A stretch of DNA of 64,000 bases from Alteromonas antoniana (GCF_019249295.1 NZ_JAESDH010000001.1:1-64000), one strand, 5' to 3'; counted from the first letter of the stretch, positions 1-9,538 are shown. Numbers and translations are program-made. The notes: generated by a model from the sequence alone, not told the origin.

Positions 1-5
1 AAAAT

Positions 6-81
<76 letters not shown>

Positions 82-142
82 ATAAGAGGGCTGTGCTTTC
101 GCACATTAAGCGCTAGGTTATTTACTAACGCTTAATAAAAAT

Positions 143-218
<76 letters not shown>

Positions 219-279
219 ATAAGAGGGCTGTGCTTTCGCACATTAAGCGCTAGGTTATTTACTAACGCTTAATAAAAAT

Positions 280-355
<76 letters not shown>

Positions 356-385
356 AAAAAAGGCACTTCGTTTGAAGTGGTGCGC

Positions 386-413
386 ATTTTACAAAAATCT
401 TGGATTAACGCAA
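386..413 (-). promoter_or_regulatory. Putative promoter of the tRNA-Gly array
   Basis: On the minus strand TTGCGT (408-413) and TAAAAT (386-391) are separated by 16 bp and followed by a GC-rich discriminator GCGCACC. That pattern is typical of stringently controlled stable-RNA promoters. The distance to the first tRNA (about 30 bp) fits. Confidence 0.6.
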
Positions 414-453
414 CCACTTATTACGCTTTTTTTACCATCACCGGTGCAAACGC

Positions 454-999
454 TTAAATGCTGAACACCTTTTCACGATAATAACGCAGCTCTTCAATTG
501 ATTCGCGAATATCGTCCAGTGCCAGGTGCACCCCTTTTTTCTCAAAACCATCCAGAACTTCAGGCTGCCAGCGCTTCGCCAGCTCCTTAATAGTACTCAC
601 ATCAATGCTGCGATAGTGAAAGTAATCTTCTAATTCAGGCATGTATTTCACCATAAAGCGGCGATCCTGCCCAATGGTATTGCCACATAGCGGAGACTTA
701 CCCGCATCCACATAATCGCTCAGAAACGCGATGGTTTGTCTTGCTGCTTCGGCTTCATCAATCTTGCTTTCCCGGCAACGCGCAGTTAACCCACTATTCC
801 CATGCACGCGGGTACACCATTCATCCATCGTATCGAGAATGCTGTCTGGTTGATGTACTGCAATCACCGGCCCTTCAGCCAGCACGTTCAACTGAGCATC
901 CGTCACTATGGTGGCTATTTCCAGTACTTTGCAGGTTTCTGGATCGAGCCCGGTCATTTCCATATCAATCCACACCAGGTTCGAATCGTGCTTTGTCAT
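454..999 (-). CDS. orn: Oligoribonuclease
   Basis: A 181-aa 3'-to-5' exoribonuclease of the DEDDh family that degrades short oligoribonucleotides (including pGpG) to mononucleotides in the cytoplasm. The N-terminal motif [10 protein letters not shown] carries the first acidic pair, and the later [10 protein letters not shown] and ALDDIRES blocks carry the rest of the active site. The length equals that of E. coli Orn when the ATG at 999 is used. This start has the Shine-Dalgarno GAGGAAG just upstream. A longer frame from 1041 exists but adds residues absent from the family. It is divergent from rsgA, a conserved arrangement in gammaproteobacteria. Confidence 0.96.
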   Translation of the reverse strand: MTKHDSNLVWIDMEMTGLDPETCKVLEIATIVTDAQLNVLAEGPVIAVHQPDSILDTMDEWCTRVHGNSGLTARCRESKIDEAEAARQTIAFLSDYVDAGKSPLCGNTIGQDRRFMVKYMPELEDYFHYRSIDVSTIKELAKRWQPEVLDGFEKKGVHLALDDIRESIEELRYYREKVFSI

Positions 1000-1074
1000 A
1001 AGGCTTCCTCTGTATTGAGACATGGCATGCATGTCTGACAAACGGTATCATTAGTACAGTATACGTGAAAGTTT

Positions 1075-2115
1075 GTGAGAATCGTGGCCAAAAAACCAAA
1101 ACTAACGCACCGACAAAAACGTCAGGTGGCTGCCAACCGCAGTAAACGCCTGAAAGAAAAAGGCAAACAAAGCGAGGCGGACCTGTCATCTCTTGAAGCC
1201 GGCAGAGTCATAGGTCGGTTCGGTAAGCATGCCGATATCGAAGATACGTCCGGCAGCGTCTCTCGCTGTCATATTCGTCGCACAATCGATTCGGTGGTTT
1301 GCGGTGATGATGTGTTGTTCAGCCGGGGCGAGGAGTCTGACGGAGGCGTGGTAAGCGGCGTCATTGAAGTTGTAAAAGACCGAAAATCCGTTCTCACACG
1401 TCCTGACTTTTACGATGGCGTGAAGCCTATTGCGGCAAACATCGACCAAATTATTATTGTCAGTGCGGTATTGCCATCCCTCTCGTTAAATATTATCGAC
1501 CGGTATCTGGTCGCGTGTGAAGATACCGGCATCCAGCCTGTTATTGTGCTTAACAAAGTTGAACTGATGTCTGATGAAGAGCGGGAAACGGCTGCATCAC
1601 AACTGGAAAACTATCGTTCTCTTGGCTATCAGCTGCTGTTCACCAGCTGCAAAACAGGTGAAGGACTGGATGCACTGAACGACCTGCTGAATGATCGTGT
1701 CAGCGTGTTTGTTGGTCAGTCGGGCGTGGGTAAATCCAGTCTGATCAATCAGGTTTTGCCCGATGCCGATGAACTGGTAGGCGACATTTCTGATAATTCC
1801 GGCCTTGGCCAGCACACCACCACCGCAGCCAAACTGCTTCACCTGCCAGCGGGCGGCGATCTTATCGATTCCCCCGGGGTCCGTGAATTTGGTTTATGGC
1901 ATCTGCCAACCGAGCGGGTGACGTGGGGCTTTATCGAGTTTCGCGATTACCTTGGCGGCTGTAAATTCCGTGACTGCAAGCATCTGAACGATCCCGGATG
2001 TCTGCTGCGCCAGGCCGTTGAAGATGGCGAAATCAGCGCTGAGCGTTTTGCCAGTTACCACAAGATCCTCGCATCAATGGATGAGCAGCGCCCCAGTCAC
2101 GCCAGCCCGCCTTAA
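1075..2115 (+). CDS. rsgA: Ribosome small subunit-dependent GTPase RsgA
   Basis: A circularly permuted GTPase (346 aa) that acts late in 30S subunit maturation. In order: a basic N-terminal tail (1-32), an OB-fold, then the permuted G domain with G4 NKVE (160-163), G1 GQSGVGKS (214-221) and G3 DSPG (265-268), and a C-terminal zinc knuckle with C296, C301, H303 and C309. The permutation (G4 before G1) is diagnostic. The start at 1075 is GTG; a second in-frame GTG at 1084 (protein MAKKPKL...) is equally possible because neither has a strong Shine-Dalgarno. Confidence 0.96.
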   Translation: MRIVAKKPKLTHRQKRQVAANRSKRLKEKGKQSEADLSSLEAGRVIGRFGKHADIEDTSGSVSRCHIRRTIDSVVCGDDVLFSRGEESDGGVVSGVIEVVKDRKSVLTRPDFYDGVKPIAANIDQIIIVSAVLPSLSLNIIDRYLVACEDTGIQPVIVLNKVELMSDEERETAASQLENYRSLGYQLLFTSCKTGEGLDALNDLLNDRVSVFVGQSGVGKSSLINQVLPDADELVGDISDNSGLGQHTTTAAKLLHLPAGGDLIDSPGVREFGLWHLPTERVTWGFIEFRDYLGGCKFRDCKHLNDPGCLLRQAVEDGEISAERFASYHKILASMDEQRPSHASPP

Positions 2116-2488
2116 AGTTGGAGCGAACAGGACATGTCGCTGTGGCATATCGCCGAGTGACTAATCGGGGTGGCCTTTTTGCAGGCCACAGGTTAAGCCT
2201 GATAAGAATGGCGGTGGAAAGGGACGTGACCGAAAGCTTTTCAGGGCAAGTCCTGTAGCAGGTAAATCAACAAGTCTCGTTGTCGGCATAGCTAATGCCG
2301 TGGCCGTATCCTATTAGCAGCGTGAAATTGGGTATGGCATTTTCATCACAGCCAGAGCAATCACTTTTCACTTCACAGCGTATACAACACTCACTTATGC
2401 TTTTCTCTTTTGAGCCATAATTGGAAAGTCGCAACGTAATCACACAGATAGGGTACAATCGCCGTGTCTGAACAATGGAGATATTTTC
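2116..2488. other. Intergenic region rsgA-psd
   Basis: 373 bp without a convincing gene. It holds an inverted repeat GTGGCC/GGCCAC at 2170-2189 with an 8-nt loop that may end rsgA transcription, although no T-run follows. A possible -10 element TACAAT lies at 2454-2459, about 30 bp before psd. I see nothing else that I can name. Confidence 0.5.
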
Positions 2489-3364
2489 GTGCTGGATTGG
2501 TTTAAGGTAAATCTGCAATACATTTTACCAAAACACCTGCTGTCCAGGCTGGTTGGTAAACTGGCCTCAGCTGAGATGGGAAGCCTGACAACCGGGCTGA
2601 TTAAGTTATTTATCAAACACTTTAAGGTAAATATGGATGAGGCATTGTATCCTCAGCCAGAGCATTACCGCACATTTAATGCTTTCTTCACCCGCCCGCT
2701 TCAGCCTGACGCCAGGCCAATAGATGAAGACGAGAATGTCATTATTCACGCCGTAGACGGTGCAGTGAGCCAGTTTGGTGATATTAATGCTGACAGCATA
2801 TTCCAGGCTAAAGGACACAACTACAGCCTGACAACGCTGTTAGGCGGCAAGCCGGAGATGGCTTCACCATTTAAAGACGGAAAATTCGCTACGGTTTATC
2901 TGTCACCTAAAGACTACCATCGTATCCATATGCCGGTAGAAGGCACCCTGACCGACATGATCTATGTTCCTGGTGAGCTGTTTTCCGTAAATCCTCTGAC
3001 GGCTGCCAACGTACCGGGTCTGTTTGCCCGTAACGAGCGGGTTGTCGCCTTCTTCGACACGCCTGTCGGTCGCATGGCGATGGTGCTGGTGGGCGCGACA
3101 ATTGTTGCCAGTATAGAAACGGTCTGGTCAGGCACTGTTACGCCACCTGCGGGTAAAAATGTGCAGCACTGGAGCTACGAAAAAGACACCGAGTCCAGCG
3201 TAAAGCTGGCCAAAGGTGAAGAAATGGGCCGCTTTAAACTGGGTTCCACCATTGTTGTGTGTTTCGAAAAAGACGTTATTGAGTTTGATGAACTTACTGC
3301 TGGTCAGGTTACCCGTTTGGGTGAGCCAATGGCACACGTGTCGCCGGCGTCAGACAACGTCTAG
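2489..3364 (+). CDS. psd: Phosphatidylserine decarboxylase proenzyme
   Basis: A 291-aa inner-membrane enzyme that converts phosphatidylserine to phosphatidylethanolamine. The self-cleavage motif LGST is at 251-254; cleavage between G252 and S253 turns the serine into the pyruvoyl cofactor and splits the chain into beta and alpha subunits. The His-containing motif [10 protein letters not shown] (143-152) is also conserved. The start is GTG with GGAGA upstream. The next gene begins at the base after the stop codon, suggesting coupled translation with the transporter. Confidence 0.95.
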   Translation: MLDWFKVNLQYILPKHLLSRLVGKLASAEMGSLTTGLIKLFIKHFKVNMDEALYPQPEHYRTFNAFFTRPLQPDARPIDEDENVIIHAVDGAVSQFGDINADSIFQAKGHNYSLTTLLGGKPEMASPFKDGKFATVYLSPKDYHRIHMPVEGTLTDMIYVPGELFSVNPLTAANVPGLFARNERVVAFFDTPVGRMAMVLVGATIVASIETVWSGTVTPPAGKNVQHWSYEKDTESSVKLAKGEEMGRFKLGSTIVVCFEKDVIEFDELTAGQVTRLGEPMAHVSPASDNV

Positions 3365-4270
3365 ATGGATCCGGTTAAACGCAGCCTGATATCGCTTCAC
3401 TTCACTGTTGTCCTGCTTGGCGGGACAGCACTGTTCTCGCAGATTATTCCCCTAAATGCGACAGATATCACACTGGGGCGTTCAGTTTTTGCCTGTATCG
3501 CGCTGATGCTTTATTTATGGATCAGTGGGGAATCTTTCCGCCTTGGTTCTCGCAAAGATTATACCGTGGCAGTCACACTGGGCGTGTTGATGGCAGCCCA
3601 CTGGGTCACCTACTTCGCTGCTATGCAGTGTGCCGGCGTGTCAGTGGGTATGATTGCGTTATTCACGTTTCCTGTCATCACCGTACTTATCGAACCCTTT
3701 TTTGAACGCATCAGGCTGGTATGGCAGGACTTCATTTCCGCTATCGCGGTGTTAGTCGGCATTTATTTTATTGTTCCTGAAGTGTCACTTGAGAACGATG
3801 TGACGCTGGGTGTCATCATTGGCATTTTCTCTGCCGTACTGTATTCCTTTCGCAACCTGATCCACCGCCAGCATTTTTCACACTATTCCGGTGCCAAAGC
3901 AATGGCATGGCAGATCCTGATTGTCTGTATTTGTATTTTGCCGCTGGGCAGTGAAGCGCTGATTGACGCGCCGATGAGTGCCTGGTGGCTGCTGCTTTTG
4001 CTTGGTAGTGTCTTTACTGCGCTGCCCCACGCACTGATTGCCGCATGCCTGACACATTTACGTGCTAAAACCTTCTCATTGATTGCGTGTATGCAACCGT
4101 TTTACGGCGTTATACTGGCAGTTATTCTGCTTGGAGAATCTCCCGGATGGCGAGCACTGTTAGGAGGATTACTGGTGACTTCCGCGTCCATTTACGAAAC
4201 GATGAATACGCATAAACTGCATAAAAAGGAAGACGACGATGCTGATTCTGGCGCATCGGGGAGCAAGTAG
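3365..4270 (+). CDS. DMT-superfamily (EamA) transporter
   Basis: A 301-aa polytopic membrane protein with about ten hydrophobic segments arranged as two EamA-like repeats, ending in an acidic, lysine-containing cytoplasmic tail (KKEDDDADSG). Members export or import small metabolites; the substrate cannot be read from sequence. The ATG follows the psd stop codon directly with no Shine-Dalgarno, so reinitiation after psd is likely. The last 32 bp overlap the downstream phosphodiesterase gene, so psd, this gene and ugpQ appear to be one transcription unit. Confidence 0.85.
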   Translation: MDPVKRSLISLHFTVVLLGGTALFSQIIPLNATDITLGRSVFACIALMLYLWISGESFRLGSRKDYTVAVTLGVLMAAHWVTYFAAMQCAGVSVGMIALFTFPVITVLIEPFFERIRLVWQDFISAIAVLVGIYFIVPEVSLENDVTLGVIIGIFSAVLYSFRNLIHRQHFSHYSGAKAMAWQILIVCICILPLGSEALIDAPMSAWWLLLLLGSVFTALPHALIAACLTHLRAKTFSLIACMQPFYGVILAVILLGESPGWRALLGGLLVTSASIYETMNTHKLHKKEDDDADSGASGSK

Positions 4271-4937
4271 AGACGCTCCGGAGAATACACTTCGTGCTTT
4301 CAGCGAAGCGTTTTCACAACATGCTCACGGGCTGGAGTTTGATACTTACCAGCTGCATCAGGATATTATTGTTTTCCATGACCGCTGGTTGCACCGCACT
4401 ACCAACGGTTCTGGTCGTGTCCTCGATCAGACGCTTTCTACACTACGTTCTCTGGATGCCGGTTACGGCGAACAAATTCCGTTCTTACATGAAGTGCTGG
4501 CGTTATGTCCTGGCAACAGTATTTGTAATATTGAAATTAAACAGTTACACGATGTCGCAGCCTGGCTGCAGGCCTTCGACGAGGCGCTGCATTCCAGCCG
4601 TCTGACCACAGATAATATTATTATTTCTTCATTTAATCATCGCTGGCTGCGTGACATTAAAGCGCAGCGACCAGCACTACAGATTGGTGCGCTGACCGCC
4701 AGCTTTCCGGTAAATGGCCCTGCATTTGCGAGTGAATTAGGCGCCTATTCCCTCCATGTCACACTGGACATGATTGAAGAAAGTTATGTCCGTGAAGCCC
4801 ACCAGGCAGGATTAAAGGTGCTGGTATATACCGTGGATATGCCGGATGACATGCTGATGCTGAAAAGTTGGGGAGTCGACGGGATCTTTACTAACGTACC
4901 GTCTGTGGCCCGCGCTACGCTGGGTGATTACCTGTAG
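4239..4937 (+). CDS. ugpQ: Glycerophosphodiester phosphodiesterase
   Basis: A 232-aa cytoplasmic GDPD-family TIM barrel that hydrolyses glycerophosphodiesters to glycerol-3-phosphate and an alcohol. The catalytic and metal-binding residues are visible: H6-R7 in the AHRGAS motif, E15-N16-T17, E33 and D35 in LEFDTY, and H47-D48. A Shine-Dalgarno AAGGAAG precedes the ATG. The gene overlaps the transporter by 32 bp. Placement after psd fits a phospholipid turnover unit. No signal peptide is present, so it resembles UgpQ rather than periplasmic GlpQ. Confidence 0.88.
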   Translation: MLILAHRGASRDAPENTLRAFSEAFSQHAHGLEFDTYQLHQDIIVFHDRWLHRTTNGSGRVLDQTLSTLRSLDAGYGEQIPFLHEVLALCPGNSICNIEIKQLHDVAAWLQAFDEALHSSRLTTDNIIISSFNHRWLRDIKAQRPALQIGALTASFPVNGPAFASELGAYSLHVTLDMIEESYVREAHQAGLKVLVYTVDMPDDMLMLKSWGVDGIFTNVPSVARATLGDYL

Positions 4938-4965
4938 GTATTGAAAGTTGCAGCGCGGTAGTGAG

Positions 4966-5397
4966 TTACTTGCCGTGGCCTGCCACTGCATGCGTTGAGA
5001 GCACGGTATTGCGACAGCATTTACACTGACGACATAAACGCATGTTTACCCAGTGACCGGTAATGATAAGTAACGCGCCAATAGCAATGGTGAACGGTTC
5101 GAATTCATGGCCAAAAATATCCTTGAACCAGTAAATCAGGCCACCGGTAGCAAGTAACCCCATAGGATAATATTTACCATGATAGCGGGTCGCCCCGGAC
5201 AACAACGCCACGGCACCAATGAGCAGTGAGACAGACAGGATAAGACGCTCAAACCACACTTGCGCGAAAAAGGCCGAGCCGATAAGTGGCAATAATGGAA
5301 TTAAGACAGGTAACGCCAGACAATGCAGCGCACACAGCCCGGAGACCCAAATCCCCAGACGATCAAGTTTTGCCGGATTGTCTTCGATATTATTCAT
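4966..5397 (-). CDS. MerC-domain inner-membrane protein, probably Zur-regulated
   Basis: A 143-aa protein with four hydrophobic segments (about 18-36, 45-68, 76-92, 101-117). The first segment has the MerC metal-site motif CALHC (C22, C26), and the C-terminal tail is cysteine- and histidine-rich (CRQCKCC at 122-128, H136, H141). MerC proteins are known from mercury-resistance operons, but no merR, merT, merP or merA is near. A 23-bp Zur-like operator sits over its promoter (5431-5453), so zinc uptake or handling is the more likely role. The exact metal and direction of transport are inferred, not shown. Confidence 0.82.
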   Translation of the reverse strand: MNNIEDNPAKLDRLGIWVSGLCALHCLALPVLIPLLPLIGSAFFAQVWFERLILSVSLLIGAVALLSGATRYHGKYYPMGLLATGGLIYWFKDIFGHEFEPFTIAIGALLIITGHWVNMRLCRQCKCCRNTVLSTHAVAGHGK

Positions 5398-5430
5398 TTC
5401 ACCCTTTCCAGATAGCCCGGTGCCGGGCCA

Positions 5431-5453
5431 GAGACGTTATAATATAACATTTT
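5431..5453 (-). promoter_or_regulatory. Zur-type operator upstream of the merC-like gene
   Basis: The perfect 13-bp palindrome GTTATAATATAAC (5436-5448) lies inside a 23-bp window that agrees with the gammaproteobacterial Zur consensus (GAAATGTTATA-N-TATAACATTTC) at about 20 positions by eye. It overlaps the -10 region of the promoter for the minus-strand gene, as expected for a repressor site. Confidence 0.75.
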
Positions 5454-5466
5454 GGGCTAATTTCAA
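5440..5466 (-). promoter_or_regulatory. Promoter of the merC-like gene
   Basis: On the minus strand TTGAAA (5461-5466) is followed, after 16-17 bp, by AT-rich candidates for a -10 (TATATT or ATTATA) that fall inside the Zur-like palindrome. The coding start is about 45 bp further on. Confidence 0.55.
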
Positions 5467-5542
5467 AACCTCAACTCAAAATTTAATAAAATTAATCAAT
5501 ACGGAAAGGCAGGTTAAATCGCTGCGATTAAAGTGAGGTGTA

Positions 5543-5575
5543 ATTGCGGTGCTATTGCGGTGCTATTGCGGTGCA
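5543..5575. repeat. Three tandem 11-bp repeats at the 3' end of the yibQ-like gene
   Basis: Three head-to-tail copies of ATTGCGGTGC(T/A) at 5543, 5554 and 5565. The stop codon of the minus-strand gene lies inside the array. Because 11 is not a multiple of three, a change in copy number would alter the C-terminal residues and stop position. Confidence 0.8.
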
Positions 5576-6390
5576 AGTATGACCCTGCGCTTCGCCGGTT
5601 TCACTGAGGAAGGGGAAGCCGGAGAGGAAAAATAATCGTTTGCAGATATCAGTGTAATCCCCTGCTTCTCAAGCTCGGGCAACACTTCAGCAAGAAACGC
5701 CACTGACAACGGATGTGGGTGTGCAATACCGATCGCCACGCCCCGTTTCTTTGCAATACCAACAAGCTCAGTCATTTGCTGCTCAAGAAACTCCCGGGTG
5801 TGAACATGGTCCAGAAACACGTCACGCACGGCAGTCGGGATCCCCGTTTTTCTGGCAATATCCGCGGCGACTGAATCCGGTGTGGTTTTGCTGTCGATGA
5901 AGAATAAGCCTTCCTTTTTGACTGCCTGCATTAGTGCCTGCATAGGTAGTCGCTCTCTTGTCAGAAGGCTGCCCATGTGATTGTTAATCCCCATCGCATT
6001 AGGCACTGTTCGCAGGGCGTCACTCAAGGTGTCGGCAATTGTGTGTGGATACATGCCAACCGTGAGAGCACGAGGTCCAAGTTTATTTCCGTTTTCTGAC
6101 TCCATGGGCAGGTGAAGCATCACATCACGGCCCTGGCGGGAGGCGCGGTCAGCAATTGTGCCTCCCAGTGGCGTATCCGGTAAGATAGACAACGTCACCT
6201 GAGTAGGCAGAGTGAGGGTTGCCAGATCAGAATGCCGGTAACCTACATCATCAATAATGATCATTACCTGCGGCTTTGCCAGCGCCAGGCCAGACCATGG
6301 CAGCAAAAAGCACAGCCACAGAACTGCTGTTTTGCGGGAAAAAGCAGGTGCTGAAAACATTGAGAAAAGACGGCTTTTATAGACGGACAT
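5563..6390 (-). CDS. Divergent polysaccharide deacetylase family protein (YibQ-like)
   Basis: About 275 aa from the ATG at 6390; a hydrophobic export signal (AVLWLCFLLPWSGLALA) precedes the mature start. The body has the DUF610/YibQ signature: IIIDDVGYR, HLPMES, INNHMGS and FFIDSKT, with D, H and H/E residues in the positions of polysaccharide-deacetylase metal ligands. It is a periplasmic protein of the EnvC neighbourhood in many gammaproteobacteria. Here two plus-strand genes separate it from envC. The frame is open to 6495, and ATGs at 6360 or 6429 are alternatives; none has a good Shine-Dalgarno, so the start is uncertain. Confidence 0.82.
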   Translation of the reverse strand: MSVYKSRLFSMFSAPAFSRKTAVLWLCFLLPWSGLALAKPQVMIIIDDVGYRHSDLATLTLPTQVTLSILPDTPLGGTIADRASRQGRDVMLHLPMESENGNKLGPRALTVGMYPHTIADTLSDALRTVPNAMGINNHMGSLLTRERLPMQALMQAVKKEGLFFIDSKTTPDSVAADIARKTGIPTAVRDVFLDHVHTREFLEQQMTELVGIAKKRGVAIGIAHPHPLSVAFLAEVLPELEKQGITLISANDYFSSPASPSSVKPAKRRVILAPQ

Positions 6391-6615
6391 TACCTGATTT
6401 ATTGTTGTTGTATTCGTCACGGCAAGCATGATTTGATAGGGTAAGAATAGCAGTCTGCCGGGGACGTGAAAAGGCCATGAAACAAGAACGTCCATACCAG
6501 TGTATACTTCTTTGTAAGCAATGTTGAAGACCTCAGCACCATGGAAATAGTCACGCCTGGCGCGCGCTTAACGGGCATGATTATCACAACACTACGGATA
6601 GGTGTGAATAGTATT

Positions 6616-6912
6616 ATGGAAACCTTTGAATTTACTCCGACTTTATTTCTGATTTGTGCGCTGGTCAGTGCAGCCATCGCCAACGCGGATAACCGAAGCC
6701 CTCTGGGTTTCTTTATTTTAGGGGGCATTGCTCCGCCGCTGGCATTACTGATTTTGGCGACTACCCGAAAAGATGAGAACAACCGAGCGGTATTTGTAAA
6801 TATTATTAATGGCAGAAACGCAGAGCGACCGACGAAGCAAGACTGGATGGGATTGGTTTTCTCACTTTCCATGGGCTTTCTGGTTTTCGGTGCCATTGCT
6901 TATTTTTCCTGA
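6616..6912 (+). CDS. Small hypothetical membrane protein
   Basis: A 98-aa protein from the ATG at 6616 (a longer frame from 6541 adds a poor N-terminus). It has three hydrophobic segments: TLFLICALVSAAIA near the N-terminus, a glycine- and proline-containing segment FFILGGIAPPLALLIL, and a C-terminal segment after a short polar stretch. I do not recognise the family. It lies 24 bp before the dehydratase gene on the same strand, so the two may be co-transcribed. Confidence 0.6.
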   Translation: METFEFTPTLFLICALVSAAIANADNRSPLGFFILGGIAPPLALLILATTRKDENNRAVFVNIINGRNAERPTKQDWMGLVFSLSMGFLVFGAIAYFS

Positions 6913-6936
6913 TAACGACAGACAGATAGAGATCTT

Positions 6937-7941
6937 ATGACAACCACGCCTACCTCACTCATTGACACAGTCGCGCAACGCGTGGATCACGCTCACTCCC
7001 AACTGAAAAAGGCCGCAACACCACCGTATCAGACGGCCTTGGAATACAATGTTGGTCTGTCTCAGCGCCACGGCATGAACGTGTACCTGAAACACGAACA
7101 TATGCAGCATACCGGCTCATTTAAATATCGTGGTGCACTCAACCGAATCTTGTCACTGGATGAGGCCAGTAAAAAGAAAGGGGTTATTACTGCCAGTTCA
7201 GGCAATCATGGTATGGCCTGTGCGATGGCGGCCAAAGAGAGCGGCGTACCGTTAACGGTTTTTGTTCCCGAGAATGCTTCACCTCTCAAAGTGAAGAAAA
7301 TCAGGGCGATGGGCGCAGAAGTCATTCATGCTCCGGGTGACTGCCTGGTTGCAGAGTTAGCCGCATCGGATAAAGCCAATACCGAAGGCCTGACTTATAT
7401 CTCACCGTACAATGACAATATCGTTATGGCGGGACAGGGAACCATCGGTCTGGAGATCTTTAATCAGTTGCCCGCTGTCGATGCCGTTGTGATTGCGGTT
7501 GGCGGTGGCGGACTTATCGGCGGCACCGGCGCCTGGTTGAAAGCTCACAATCCACACATCAATGTTATTGGTTGCTGGCCTGAAAATGCGCCAGCCATGG
7601 CGAAATGCCTGGAAGCCGGAAAGGTGATTGACGTAGAAGAATCAGACACCTTATCAGACGGCACTGCCGGCGGTGTTGAACCTGGCGCTGTCACGTTCGA
7701 TGTATGTCAGGCCGTTATTGATAAGAAAATTTTTGTCTCCGAAGATGCTATCGCGCAGTCTCTGTACGATACCATTTTTGAAGAGCGCATGATCATCGAG
7801 GGAGCGGCTGCTGTTGCATTAGCAGCGCTATCGCAGTGTGAATCGGAGTTGGCCGGTAAGAATGTTGCCGTGGTAGTCTGCGGTCGCAATATCGCCGCGC
7901 CGGTACTTAAACGTATCGTCAATCGCGACAGCCAGGCATAG
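6937..7941 (+). CDS. Threonine/serine dehydratase (PLP, fold type II)
   Basis: A 334-aa pyridoxal-phosphate enzyme. The Schiff-base lysine is K63 in TGSFKYRGA; SSGNHG (87-92) and the glycine-rich phosphate loop GGGGLIGG (189-196) are the other cofactor contacts. There is no C-terminal ACT regulatory domain, so it resembles catabolic threonine dehydratase or serine racemase-type enzymes rather than biosynthetic IlvA. The reaction would be L-threonine (or L-serine) to a 2-oxoacid plus ammonia. It lies on the opposite strand between envC and the yibQ-like gene, which are usually adjacent. Confidence 0.88.
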   Translation: MTTTPTSLIDTVAQRVDHAHSQLKKAATPPYQTALEYNVGLSQRHGMNVYLKHEHMQHTGSFKYRGALNRILSLDEASKKKGVITASSGNHGMACAMAAKESGVPLTVFVPENASPLKVKKIRAMGAEVIHAPGDCLVAELAASDKANTEGLTYISPYNDNIVMAGQGTIGLEIFNQLPAVDAVVIAVGGGGLIGGTGAWLKAHNPHINVIGCWPENAPAMAKCLEAGKVIDVEESDTLSDGTAGGVEPGAVTFDVCQAVIDKKIFVSEDAIAQSLYDTIFEERMIIEGAAAVALAALSQCESELAGKNVAVVVCGRNIAAPVLKRIVNRDSQA

Positions 7942-7987
7942 TTCGCGCAAGTGCGTTTCATGTTCAGCCAGTCGCGTGCCTTTTAAC

Positions 7988-9133
7988 TCAGAAGCGTAAC
8001 CAACTGCTCGGGTTTAAGGCTTTACCCTTGTGGCGTATCTCAAAATACAGGTTGGGAAAACTCTGGCCACCACTTTGCCCAACCAGCGCAATCGTTTCAC
8101 CCCGGCTTACGGTATCGCCAGCCTGCTTAAGCAGCGCCTGGTTGTGACCGTATACACTCATATAACCCTGCCCGTGATCGATAATCGTCACCAGCCCAAA
8201 GCCTTTTAGCCAGTCGGCGTAGAGTATCCGGCCATTGGACACCGCCTGAACGGCACTGCCTTCATCACCTTCTATAACAATGCCTTTCCATTTAACCTGC
8301 CCTTGCCTGCGCTGGCCGAACAGCTTTCTGACGCGCCCTTTAGCCGGCAGTTGAAGCTGACCTTTGCCCTGCGCCAGTCCTTCTAATGTGATATTTGCCT
8401 GCTCAGCACGGCGCTGGGCTTCCTCAATGGCCCGCATTAAAGACAACTCATTCGCCTGCAGCTTTTCTACCTGGGCACTTTCAGAGCGAATTGTCGCATT
8501 CAGACGATTCAGTGTTTGCTTACGATCATCCTGACGAGCCACCAGCACTGCACGCTGCTGCTGTTGTTCTGCCAGTAGCGCTTCCAGTTCCGATGCCTTT
8601 TGCTCAAGCTGCGCCGTTACGGCTTCAAGCCGCTCAACATTATCCCGGAATTTGGTAATTTCCTGCTGGCGGGCTTTGCTCACATACTGGTAGTACGTTA
8701 ATACCCGCTCGAAAGTACGGGCATCATCCTGATAAAACAACATTTTTGCATAGTCATAGTGCCCGGCCATAAACGCGCTGCGAAGCTGACTGGCCAGCAA
8801 CGATTGCTGCTGAAGAATGGCAGTTTTAAGTTCAGACTGCTCTGCCTCAAGGGTTTTCTGCTCAGCACGATTTGTCTGCAACGCATTTTCCGTCTGGTTC
8901 AGCGAGCTGGCAACACGACCTATCTGCACTTCAGATTCTTTCAGTACGGCTTCAAGCTCTTCCGCTGAAGCCTGGCTTTCGGCCAGTTTTTGCTGTCTGG
9001 CTTTCAGTTCAGCCTGAAGTTCTGCTAACTGTGCTTTTTCTTTTTCCTGCGCGAAAGCGCCTGCAGGCATCATCAATGCGATGCCCAGCAACAGGGAATA
9101 AAACATACGATGATTCAGATACGGCATTTTCAT
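7988..9133 (-). CDS. envC: Murein hydrolase activator EnvC
   Basis: A 381-aa exported protein: signal peptide ending AGAFAQ, a long coiled coil (about 28-250) rich in Q, E and A, and a C-terminal LytM/M23-like domain. The LytM domain is degenerate: the usual metal motif HLHFE reads NLYFEI here, so it should activate amidases (AmiA/AmiB type) rather than cut peptidoglycan itself. EnvC is recruited to the division site through FtsEX. The ATG at 9133 is chosen over an in-frame TTG at 9142; an ATG at 9127 is also possible. Confidence 0.92.
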   Translation of the reverse strand: MKMPYLNHRMFYSLLLGIALMMPAGAFAQEKEKAQLAELQAELKARQQKLAESQASAEELEAVLKESEVQIGRVASSLNQTENALQTNRAEQKTLEAEQSELKTAILQQQSLLASQLRSAFMAGHYDYAKMLFYQDDARTFERVLTYYQYVSKARQQEITKFRDNVERLEAVTAQLEQKASELEALLAEQQQQRAVLVARQDDRKQTLNRLNATIRSESAQVEKLQANELSLMRAIEEAQRRAEQANITLEGLAQGKGQLQLPAKGRVRKLFGQRRQGQVKWKGIVIEGDEGSAVQAVSNGRILYADWLKGFGLVTIIDHGQGYMSVYGHNQALLKQAGDTVSRGETIALVGQSGGQSFPNLYFEIRHKGKALNPSSWLRF

Positions 9134-9196
9134 CAGGTACAAGCAACAATCAGCAAACCAACGAGCATTTCAGCAGGTTTGTCGTTGTTATACAAA

Positions 9197-9538
9197 TTAT
9201 AAGGCAACGGCGTTGTATGGCTGGTTGTCTGACAGTCTGACAAGCCCTTTCACGATTTTAAAAACAGACCAGATGAATACCGCCAGCAGTATAAGCCAGC
9301 CAATCAGAATAATAGTAAGAATACCGCCAACCACACTGAGTACCAGCCCGATGATAAATACGCGGATAATGTTGGAATAGTGATCTTCGAATCGCGTGCC
9401 GCGGGCATCACCTATTTTAAGCATGGCCCAGATAGCGCCGATAAACCACAGAATGCCGGTAAACACGCCAAGCAACATGAGCACATAAGCGATTTGCGCA
9501 TTTTGCTTTGCTGATAATTCTTCCTGAGACAGTTCCAT
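9197..9538 (-). CDS. DUF4870-like membrane protein
   Basis: A 113-aa protein with three to four hydrophobic helices (about 15-40 and a long block 60-95 containing GLVLSVVGGILTIILIGWLI). The N-terminal SxEELSAKQNAQIAYVLMLLG and the central GTRFEDHYSN are typical of this uncharacterised family. A Shine-Dalgarno-like AAAGGAAAT precedes the ATG. It occupies the place upstream of envC where many gammaproteobacteria carry gpmI. Confidence 0.72.
   Translation of the reverse strand: MELSQEELSAKQNAQIAYVLMLLGVFTGILWFIGAIWAMLKIGDARGTRFEDHYSNIIRVFIIGLVLSVVGGILTIILIGWLILLAVFIWSVFKIVKGLVRLSDNQPYNAVAL

Noticed and set aside
454-1041. Longer orn start at 1041
   Set aside because: The ATG at 999 has a good Shine-Dalgarno and gives the exact family length and N-terminus.
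4966-5397. Mercury-resistance operon
   Set aside because: Only a merC-like gene is present, with no merR/T/P/A, and the upstream site is Zur-like.
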